A stretch of 5,056 nucleotides of DNA. It comes from Roseiarcus sp050015575. Lineage in GTDB: Bacteria; Pseudomonadota; Alphaproteobacteria; Rhizobiales; Beijerinckiaceae. The stretch lies in the NCBI GenBank assembly GCA_050015575.1, contig JBEKBD010000147.1:1-5056 (forward strand), given 5' to 3'. Within the stretch, counting starts at the first letter, position 1, and each line of letters begins with the position of its first letter. The position numbers and the translations under genes were made by a program. The notes below the pieces were generated by a model. The model saw nothing but the letters and a program-made list of their open reading frames with translations. It was not told the origin of the DNA and did not search any database. This document shows, one piece after another, positions 1 through 5,056 of this stretch.

Positions 1-1928
1 CCGATCCCACGGTCACGCGACAGACCGGCTTGCTGACGCCGGAGCTCATTTCCGGAAATTACATCGGCACCGGCGTCGCGCTCCCCTATTTCTACAATCT
101 CGCGCCCAATTACGACCTGACGCTGACGCCGGCGTATTTCTCGTCGCAGGGCGCCTTCGGCGACGCGGAGTGGCGCCACCGCTTGGACAACGGCGAATAC
201 AGCATTCGCGTCAACGGCATCGATCAGCAGAACCCCTCGCTGTTTCCCGCCGCCCCCGATGGCGCGGGCGATCGACGCTGGCGCGGCTCGCTCGAAACCA
301 AGGGCGAGTTTTATATCAACGACAAATGGAAATACGGTTGGGACATCACCGCCGTGTCCGATCCCTTCTATCTCAACGACTACAAGATCAAAGACGTGGG
401 CTCGACGTACTATTTCCAGGACATCGTGTCTTCGGTCTATCTGCGCGGTCAGGCGGATCGCGGCTTCTTCGATCTCAGCGGCTATCATATCGAGTCGACG
501 ATCGCCAGCACCGATCAGCGCACCGAGCCGCCGGCGATTCCGGTGCTCGATTACAACCGAACCTTCGCCATCGCGCCGGACATGAGCGGGGGAATCGGCG
601 GCGAGGTGAAGGTCGACCTCAACGCGACCGCCCTCAGCCGCCAAGAGGCGCTGTACCAGTCCGTCGGCCCGCAGACGCTCGATAACGCCTATAATATCTA
701 CAACGTCTGCGCGACGGGCGGCATCGTGACGGGCGGCGTACGAATCAATGCCCCCCCAGCGAACCCTTTGGTCACATCTCCGGCGACATATGCGCCGGGC
801 AATTGCCTGCTGCGCGGCATCGCCGGCGATTACGCGCGCGTCACCGAGCAGGTTTCCTGGCAACGCAAGTTCGTCGATCCGCTCGGCGAAACCTGGTCGC
901 CGTTCGTGTTCGCGCGCCTCGACGGCGAAACGACCAGTCTGAACACCAGCGGCACCTTCACCTACGCCGTCCCGGGGGCATCGAGCTCCGTCTACAACGG
1001 CAGTCAGAGCAACTTCTTCAGCGGCGCGACCAGCGGCTCGTACGCCAGCGGGATGCCGGGCGTCGGGCTGGAATATCGCTATCCCTTCGTCTCGTCCTCG
1101 CTGCTCGGCCAGCAGATCATCGAGCCGATCGCGCAACTCATCGTCCGTCCCAACGAGATCGTGCCCAAGCTGCAGCCCAACGAGGACGCGCAGAGCCTCG
1201 TCTTCGACGAGACCACCCTGTTCGCGTGGGACAAATATTCCGGCTACGATCGCGTCGAGGGCGGCACGCGGCTCAATTACGGCATGCAATACACCGCGAA
1301 TTTCGCCAACGGCGGCCACGCCAGCTTCGTCGGCGGCCAATCCATCCAGCTCGCCGGGCAAAACTCCTACACCATCGGCGACGCCGCCAACACCGGGCTG
1401 GAATCGGGGCTCGACAAGACCTACTCGAACTTCGTCGCCGGCGAGACGATCGCGCCGTTCTCGTCGAACTTCTCGCTCACCAGCAAGCAGCAGTTCGACA
1501 GTTCGACCTTCGCCCTGGCGCGGCTCGACGTGATCGCGAGCGGGTCGATCGGCGACTGGACCGGCAGCCTCGACTACGGGCGATACGCCGCGCAGCCTTT
1601 GCTCGGCTGGGAATACAAACGCGAGGGGCTGCTGGCCAACGCCAGCTACAAGGTCGCCAGCAACTGGACCGTGGACGGCGGCGTCACGTTCGACATGTCG
1701 CGCCATTACTGGGACGTGTCGGGACAGACGACGCCCCTCTTCTACCCCGTCAACTACAACGTCGGCGTCGCCTACGCCGACACCTGCACGACGCTCAAGG
1801 TGAGCTATTCCAACTCGCTCAGCGATCCCATCCTCTCGAGCCCGCCGGTGCGCGACCAGACCGTGTTGCTGCAATTGACTCTGCGGACGCTGGGAGACTT
1901 GGTCCGGATCAGCGCCAACCCGCAATGA
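1..1928 (+). CDS. lptD: LPS-assembly protein LptD, 5'-partial
   Basis: LptD is the outer-membrane beta-barrel that, with lipoprotein LptE, inserts lipopolysaccharide into the outer leaflet. The frame is already open at position 3, and the first codons read DPTVTRQTGLLTPEL, the usual junction between the periplasmic OstA-like domain and the barrel; the TTG at 30 is therefore internal. 641 residues are visible, so the signal peptide and most of the N-terminal domain (perhaps 100-200 residues, by family length) lie before the window. Family signatures are GVALPYFYNLAPNYDLTLTP, then AEWRHRLDNGEYSIRVNGI, WKYGWDITAVSDPFYLNDY, CLLRGIAGDYARV, FVDPLGETWSPFVFARLDG and, near the end, TCTTLKVSYSNS and QLTLRTLGDL. 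Alternating polar/aromatic segments fit a many-stranded barrel. Cysteine codons are at 708-710, 804-806 and 1785-1787; the last is single where E. coli has an adjacent pair. The protein ends in ISANPQ, without a terminal aromatic residue. It is the first visible gene of the lptD-pdxA-rsmA unit. Family assignment is secure. Confidence 0.95.
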   Translation, partial: DPTVTRQTGLLTPELISGNYIGTGVALPYFYNLAPNYDLTLTPAYFSSQGAFGDAEWRHRLDNGEYSIRVNGIDQQNPSLFPAAPDGAGDRRWRGSLETKGEFYINDKWKYGWDITAVSDPFYLNDYKIKDVGSTYYFQDIVSSVYLRGQADRGFFDLSGYHIESTIASTDQRTEPPAIPVLDYNRTFAIAPDMSGGIGGEVKVDLNATALSRQEALYQSVGPQTLDNAYNIYNVCATGGIVTGGVRINAPPANPLVTSPATYAPGNCLLRGIAGDYARVTEQVSWQRKFVDPLGETWSPFVFARLDGETTSLNTSGTFTYAVPGASSSVYNGSQSNFFSGATSGSYASGMPGVGLEYRYPFVSSSLLGQQIIEPIAQLIVRPNEIVPKLQPNEDAQSLVFDETTLFAWDKYSGYDRVEGGTRLNYGMQYTANFANGGHASFVGGQSIQLAGQNSYTIGDAANTGLESGLDKTYSNFVAGETIAPFSSNFSLTSKQQFDSSTFALARLDVIASGSIGDWTGSLDYGRYAAQPLLGWEYKREGLLANASYKVASNWTVDGGVTFDMSRHYWDVSGQTTPLFYPVNYNVGVAYADTCTTLKVSYSNSLSDPILSSPPVRDQTVLLQLTLRTLGDLVRISANPQ

Positions 1929-1961
1929 CCCGCGACGTCCATCGTCGACCTCGGCAATGAC
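1922..1961 (+). repeat. 8-base direct repeat GCAATGAC flanking the lptD-pdxA spacer
   Basis: GCAATGAC occurs at 1922-1929, spanning the lptD stop, and again at 1954-1961, spanning the pdxA start, 32 bases apart. Between the copies lies a small inverted repeat, CGACG (1933-1937) and CGTCG (1943-1947), with loop TCCAT, giving a 5-bp stem. The repeat is seen directly; whether it is a coupling signal, a recombination scar or coincidence is inference. Confidence 0.45.
1925..1960 (+). other. 11-codon mini-ORF bridging lptD and pdxA
   Basis: The sequence shows an ATG at 1925-1927 overlapping the lptD stop (TGA 1926-1928), followed by codons for MTRDVHRRPRQ and a TGA at 1958-1960 that overlaps the pdxA ATG (1957-1959). 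Both junctions are ATGA. This geometry would let a terminating ribosome restart twice and pass from lptD to pdxA without a Shine-Dalgarno site; none is visible before either ATG. The peptide is short and rich in Arg, with no recognisable motif, so any function would lie in the act of translation rather than the product. It may equally be a remnant of a deleted gene or a chance frame. Not offered as a confirmed gene. Confidence 0.3.
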
Positions 1962-2961
1962 GGTTGCGTCGTCGCGCCGGCCGCTGGCCTTGACCATGGG
2001 CGACCCCGCCGGGATCGGACCGGAACTCGCGCTTCGCGCCTGGATCGCGCGCGCTTCGCTCGACGCGCCGTTCTTTGCGCTCGCCGATCCGAGGGCGCTC
2101 GGCGCGTTGGCGCGGCGGCTCGGCCTCGCGGCGCCGATCGCCGAAGTCTCGCCCGCCGAAGCGAGCGCCGCGTTCGCGCGGGCGCTGCCCGTCGTCGCGC
2201 TCGCCGCGCCCGCCGACGCGCGGCCGGGCGAGCCCGATCCCGCCTTCGCCCCCGCCGTCATCGAAGCGATCGAGCGCGCCGTCGGCTACGTGCGATCGGG
2301 CGAAGCGCGCGCGCTGGTCACCAACCCGATCGCCAAGGCGACGCTCTACGCGGCCGGCTTCAAGTTCCCCGGCCATACTGAATTCCTCGGCGCGCTCGCC
2401 GAAAGCTGGGGCGCGCCGGCGCGGCCCGTCATGATGATCTGGTCGCCGGCGCTCGCCGTCGCGCCGGTGACGATTCACGTCGCGCTGAGCGAAGTTCCCA
2501 AGCTGCTGACCCGCGAGCTGATCGTTTCGACCGCGCGCATCGTCGCCGCCGACATGACGCGCCGCTTCGGCGTGGCGCGGCCGCGTCTGGCGCTCGCCGG
2601 CCTCAATCCGCACGCCGGCGAAGGCGGCGCGATGGGGCGCGAAGAGATCGACACGATCGCCCCGGCGGCGGCCGACCTCCGGGCTGAAGGCTTCGACGTC
2701 GTCGGCCCGCTCCCCGCCGACACGATGTTCCACGCGGCGGCGCGCGCGCGCTACGACGTCGCGCTGACCATGTATCACGACCAGGGCCTCATCCCGGCGA
2801 AGACGCTGGCGTTCGACACCGGCGTCAACGTCACGCTCGGCCTACCGTTCGTGCGCACCTCGCCCGACCACGGCGTCGCGTTCGACATCGCCGGCAAGGG
2901 GCTCGCCAACCCCGCGAGCCTGATCGAGGCGCTGCGGTTGGCGGCGCGTCTCGCGCCGTGA
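1957..2961 (+). CDS. pdxA: 4-hydroxythreonine-4-phosphate dehydrogenase PdxA
   Basis: PdxA is a cytoplasmic NAD-dependent, divalent-metal enzyme that oxidises 4-phosphohydroxy-L-threonine to the amino-ketone which PdxJ condenses with 1-deoxyxylulose 5-phosphate, in the DXP-dependent pathway to pyridoxal 5'-phosphate. The 334-residue length is normal (E. coli about 329). Visible signatures are LTMGDPAGIGPE (12-23), VTNPIAKATL (121-130), FPGHTEFLG (137-145), the three metal-ligand histidines H174 (VTIHVAL), H219 (LNPHAGEGG) and H274 (MYHDQG), and the C-terminal LPFVRTSPDHGVAFDIAGKG (296-315). The ATG at 1957 leaves a short leader before the conserved LTMGDP core; the next in-frame ATG (1996) lies inside that core and is too late. 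No Shine-Dalgarno site is evident, and the start overlaps the stop of an 11-codon frame from lptD, so translation may be coupled. No key residue is missing. A PdxA2-like erythronate/threonate paralogue is less likely given the lptD/rsmA neighbourhood. Confidence 0.97.
   Translation: MTVASSRRPLALTMGDPAGIGPELALRAWIARASLDAPFFALADPRALGALARRLGLAAPIAEVSPAEASAAFARALPVVALAAPADARPGEPDPAFAPAVIEAIERAVGYVRSGEARALVTNPIAKATLYAAGFKFPGHTEFLGALAESWGAPARPVMMIWSPALAVAPVTIHVALSEVPKLLTRELIVSTARIVAADMTRRFGVARPRLALAGLNPHAGEGGAMGREEIDTIAPAAADLRAEGFDVVGPLPADTMFHAAARARYDVALTMYHDQGLIPAKTLAFDTGVNVTLGLPFVRTSPDHGVAFDIAGKGLANPASLIEALRLAARLAP
2958..2961 (+). promoter_or_regulatory. GTGA stop/start overlap, pdxA to rsmA
   Basis: The pdxA stop TGA (2959-2961) and the rsmA start GTG (2958-2960) share the four bases GTGA. 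There is no clear purine-rich ribosome-binding site just upstream (the preceding bases are GGCGCGTCTCGCGCC), so rsmA is probably translated by ribosomes finishing pdxA. The overlap is seen directly; coupling is inferred from the usual behaviour of such junctions. Confidence 0.75.
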
Positions 2962-3839
2962 GCCTCGCCGCCGACGGCCTGCCGCCGCTGCGCGAGGTGG
3001 TCGCCGCGCACGGGTTGGCGGCGAAGAAGTCGCTCGGCCAGAATTTTCTCTTCGACTTGAATCTCACCGGCCGCATCGCGCGCGCCGCCGGCCCGCTCGA
3101 GGGCGTCGTGGTCGTCGAGGTCGGCCCGGGTCCCGGCGGCCTCACCCGCGCCCTGCTCGCCAACGGCGCGCAAAAGGTCGTCGCCATCGAACGCGACGAG
3201 CGCTGCCTCGGAGCGCTCGCCGAAATCGCCGCGCATTGGCCAGGGCGGCTGAAAATCGTCGCCGGCGACGCGCTGGCGCTCGACGCGGCGACGCTCGAGG
3301 CCGAAGCCGGCGGCGCGCCGCTGCGCATTTGCGCCAACCTGCCCTACAATATCGCCACCGCGCTGCTGACGCGCTGGCTCGAGGCCGAGCCGTGGCCGCC
3401 GTTCTACGACCGGCTGACGCTGACGTTCCAGCGCGAAGTGGCGCTGCGCATCGTCGCGACGCCGACCGAGCGCGCCGATTACGGCCGCCTCGCCGTGCTC
3501 GCGGGCTGGCGCGCGCGAGCGCGGCTGTTGTTCGACATCCCCCCCGCCGCGTTCACGCCGCCGCCGAAGGTCACCTCGAGCGTCGTCGAACTGATCCCGC
3601 GCGAGAGCCCCGAGCCGTGCGACGCGCGGCTGCTCTCGGCGGCGACGCAAGCGGCGTTCGGCCAGCGGCGCAAGATGCTGCGCCAGTCGCTGAAGAGCTT
3701 CGCCGCCGCGCTGGGGATCGACCTCGCCGCGCTGCTCGCCGCGGCGGGGCTCGATCCGACCCGCCGCGCCGAAGAGATCGACGTCGCCGGCTTTTGCGCG
3801 TTGGCGCGCGCAGCGAAAAGTCTTCGGCGCGCTCGCTGA
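2958..3839 (+). CDS. rsmA: 16S rRNA (adenine1518-N6/adenine1519-N6)-dimethyltransferase RsmA
   Basis: RsmA (KsgA) uses S-adenosylmethionine to dimethylate two adjacent adenines in the 3' terminal helix of 16S rRNA late in 30S assembly; loss of the family enzyme gives kasugamycin resistance. The 293 residues fit the family. Visible in order are KKSLGQNFLFD (23-33), SAM-binding motif I VEVGPGPGGLT (53-63), the acidic ribose-binding position in AIERD (E78), GDAL (103-106), catalytic motif IV NLPYN (127-131), FQREVALRI (157-165), FTPPPKVTSSV (199-209), and the C-terminal AFGQRRKMLRQSLK (233-246). The GTG at 2958 is chosen because it retains LPPLREVV, well conserved in alphaproteobacterial RsmA; the next in-frame GTG (2997) would cut into it. 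The gene overlaps pdxA by four bases and its stop lies in the loop and descending arm of a hairpin. All catalytic motifs are intact. The related Dim1 and Erm families are unlikely given the neighbours. Confidence 0.97.
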   Translation: MSLAADGLPPLREVVAAHGLAAKKSLGQNFLFDLNLTGRIARAAGPLEGVVVVEVGPGPGGLTRALLANGAQKVVAIERDERCLGALAEIAAHWPGRLKIVAGDALALDAATLEAEAGGAPLRICANLPYNIATALLTRWLEAEPWPPFYDRLTLTFQREVALRIVATPTERADYGRLAVLAGWRARARLLFDIPPAAFTPPPKVTSSVVELIPRESPEPCDARLLSAATQAAFGQRRKMLRQSLKSFAAALGIDLAALLAAAGLDPTRRAEEIDVAGFCALARAAKSLRRAR

Positions 3840-3846
3840 GCGCGTC
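3826..3846. terminator. GC-rich hairpin across the rsmA stop, candidate shared terminator
   Basis: CGCGCTC (3828-3834) pairs perfectly with GAGCGCG (3838-3844) around a three-base GCT loop; a G-U pair and a G-C pair extend the stem to 3826/3846. It lies between convergent rsmA and metY, where termination of both would be useful. The fit is imperfect: there is no immediate T-run. On the plus strand the nearest is TTTT at 3865-3868, about 20 bases on; on the minus strand a TTTT lies about 10 bases past the stem. The stem is seen; the terminator role is inferred. Confidence 0.4.
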
Positions 3847-3866
3847 CCTCGTTCGGCCGCCGCCTT

Positions 3867-5056
3867 TTACTCCGCGGCGACCGCGCGCTTTCCAGCCGCG
3901 CTCAGCGCAGAGGCGAGATCGCCGAGGATGTCGTCGATGTGCTCGATGCCGATCGAAAGGCGCACGTAGCCTTCGGTGACGCCGGTCGCGAGCTGGTCCT
4001 CGGGGGAAAGCTGCGAGTGGGTCGTCGTCGCCGGATGGATGGCGAGCGAGCGAGCGTCGCCGATGTTGGCGACGTGATAGAAGAGTTGCAGCGCGTCGAT
4101 GAAGCGCCGCCCCGCCTCCTTGCCGCCCGCCAGCTCGAAGCCGACCAGGCCGCTATAGCCGCCTTTGAGATACTTCTTCGCGCGTTCGAGCGCCTTGCCG
4201 CTCTGCAGCGAGGGATAGATCACCTTGACCACTTCCGGCCGCTTGGCGAGCCATTGCGCCACCGCCTCGGCGTTCTTGCTGTGGCGCTCGATGCGCAACG
4301 CCAACGTCTCGATCCCCTGCAGGGTCAGGAAGGCGTTGAACGGCGACAACGCGGCGCCGAGGTCGCGCAGCAGGGTCACCCGCGCCTTCAAGATGTAGGC
4401 GATCGGCCCGAGCGGCTTGACCGCCTCGGTCCACACCGCGCCGTGATAGCTGGGATCGGGGGTGTTGAGGTAGGGCTGGCGCGCCTTGTGCTGCTCCCAG
4501 GGGAAATTGCCGCTGTCGACGATCAGGCCGCCGATCGAGGTGCCGTGACCGCCGAGATACTTGGTCGAGGAATAGACGACGATCGCCGCGCCGTGGTCGA
4601 AGGGCCGGGCGAGCAGCGGCGCGGCGGTGTTGTCGACGATCAGCGGGATGCCGAGCGGCCGGCCGATCGCCGCCACTTCGGCGATCGGGAAAACCGTCAG
4701 CTTGGGGTTGGGCAGGGTCTCGGCGTAATAGGCGCGCGTCTTCGCGTCGGTGGCGCGGCGGAAGTTATCGGGATCGGCGGGGTCGACGAAGCGCACCTCG
4801 AGCCCCTGGTCCTTCAGCGGGTTGGCGAACTGATTCCAGGTGCCGCCGTAGAGGTCGGTCGACGAGACGATGTTGTCGCCGGCGTGCGCGATGTTCTGGA
4901 CCGCGTAGGCGGTCGCCGCCTGACCGCTCGCCACCGCCAGCGCCGCGACGCCGCCCTCGAGCGCGGCGACGCGCTTCTCCAGCACGTCGTTGGTCGGGTT
5001 CATGATGCGCGTATAGATGTTGCCGAGCTCCTTGAGCGCGAACAGGTTGGCGGCGT
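3867..5056 (-). CDS. metY: O-acetylhomoserine sulfhydrylase (aminocarboxypropyltransferase) MetY, 5'-partial
   Basis: MetY is a cytoplasmic PLP enzyme of the Cys/Met-metabolism (cystathionine gamma-synthase-like) fold that joins O-acetylhomoserine with sulfide, or methanethiol, to form homocysteine or methionine. The ATG at 5003 is internal: the frame stays open to the right edge and reads AANLFALKELGNIYTRI just before MNPTNDVLEKRVAALEGG, a typical family stretch. About 30-40 N-terminal residues are missing, judged from the usual length near 430. Counting from that Met: ASGQAATAYA (25-34), SSTDLYGGT (47-55), VDNTAAP (123-129) with PLP-contacting D124, YSSTKYLGGHG (144-154) with Schiff-base lysine K148 (codon 4560-4562), FYHVANIGDARSL (308-320) and GYVRLSIGIEHIDD (345-358) with substrate-carboxylate R348. 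These favour MetY over MetZ or MetB. The gene converges on rsmA with a 27-base gap and ends in TAA (3867-3869). Its promoter, and any SAM-sensing riboswitch, would lie beyond the window. Confidence 0.93.
   Translation of the reverse strand, partial: AANLFALKELGNIYTRIMNPTNDVLEKRVAALEGGVAALAVASGQAATAYAVQNIAHAGDNIVSSTDLYGGTWNQFANPLKDQGLEVRFVDPADPDNFRRATDAKTRAYYAETLPNPKLTVFPIAEVAAIGRPLGIPLIVDNTAAPLLARPFDHGAAIVVYSSTKYLGGHGTSIGGLIVDSGNFPWEQHKARQPYLNTPDPSYHGAVWTEAVKPLGPIAYILKARVTLLRDLGAALSPFNAFLTLQGIETLALRIERHSKNAEAVAQWLAKRPEVVKVIYPSLQSGKALERAKKYLKGGYSGLVGFELAGGKEAGRRFIDALQLFYHVANIGDARSLAIHPATTTHSQLSPEDQLATGVTEGYVRLSIGIEHIDDILGDLASALSAAGKRAVAAE

Noticed and set aside
30..32. TTG at 30 as the true start of the first gene.
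   Set aside because: The frame is open upstream to the window edge and the preceding residues (DPTVTRQTG) are conserved LptD sequence, so the TTG is an internal Leu codon.
751..757. Run of seven C residues in lptD as a possible phase-variation tract.
   Set aside because: Seven C in a GC-rich gene is unremarkable, it encodes Pro residues in a loop-like segment, and the frame is intact. There is no positive evidence of switching.
1911..1928. LptD C-terminus (ISANPQ, no final aromatic) as a sign of truncation.
   Set aside because: A plausible last strand (QLTLRTLGDL) precedes it, and LptD proteins can carry residues after the final strand, so there is no firm evidence of a frameshift or truncation.
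803..1960. Plus-strand alternative frame within lptD (385 codons) running to 1960.
   Set aside because: Arg-rich shadow of the lptD frame. Only its final 11 codons after the ATG at 1925 are of interest, as the spacer mini-ORF.
1909..2778. Long minus-strand open frame opposite pdxA (289 codons).
   Set aside because: It is antisense to a clearly conserved pdxA. Its translation is Arg/Gly-rich low-complexity sequence with no motif, as expected when a high-GC gene is read on the other strand.
2775..3650. Long minus-strand open frame opposite rsmA and the end of pdxA (291 codons).
   Set aside because: Arg/Ala-rich antisense shadow of two genes with intact catalytic motifs; no recognisable domain.
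3236..3979. Plus-strand alternative frame running from within rsmA into the metY end.
   Set aside because: Out of frame with rsmA, Arg-rich, no motif, and overlaps metY antisense.
5001..5003. ATG at 5003 as the true start of metY.
   Set aside because: Upstream codons encode AANLFALKELGNIYTRI, including the conserved GNIYTR segment that contributes to PLP binding in this family; the real start is outside the window.

Overview
The window reads as a core chromosomal segment of a GC-rich alphaproteobacterium, most likely of the order Hyphomicrobiales (Rhizobiales). The basis is codon use dominated by G/C third positions, the rhizobial style of the LptD and RsmA sequences (for example the LPPLREVVAAHGLAAKKSLGQNF start of RsmA), and the order lptD - pdxA - rsmA. 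The genus cannot be fixed from sequence reading alone.

Layout: positions 1-1928 (+) hold the C-terminal three quarters or so of lptD, the outer-membrane LPS translocon; its start lies before the window. A 28-base spacer separates it from a complete pdxA (1957-2961, +; vitamin B6 synthesis). The pdxA stop overlaps the GTG start of a complete rsmA/ksgA (2958-3839, +; 16S rRNA adenine dimethyltransferase). A 27-base convergent gap follows, with a GC-rich hairpin across the rsmA stop. From 3867 to the window end (-) lies most of metY, an O-acetylhomoserine sulfhydrylase-type PLP enzyme, whose N-terminal codons are beyond the right edge. There is no gene-free stretch longer than about 30 bases.

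The three plus-strand genes form a tightly packed unit that is probably co-transcribed: envelope assembly (lptD), pyridoxal phosphate synthesis (pdxA) and ribosome maturation (rsmA). metY is an independent convergent gene. It uses PLP, the product of the pathway containing PdxA, but the orientation argues against shared transcription.

The most notable structure is the lptD-pdxA junction. In many proteobacteria surA sits between these genes; here it is absent. The spacer instead carries an 11-codon reading frame (1925-1960) that starts in an ATGA overlap with the lptD stop and ends in an ATGA overlap with the pdxA start, and the two ATGA sites sit in an 8-base direct repeat. This could be a translational-coupling relay, a deletion scar, or chance. 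I see no mobile element, CRISPR array, tRNA, rRNA or defence gene, and no clear sign of an undescribed multi-gene system.
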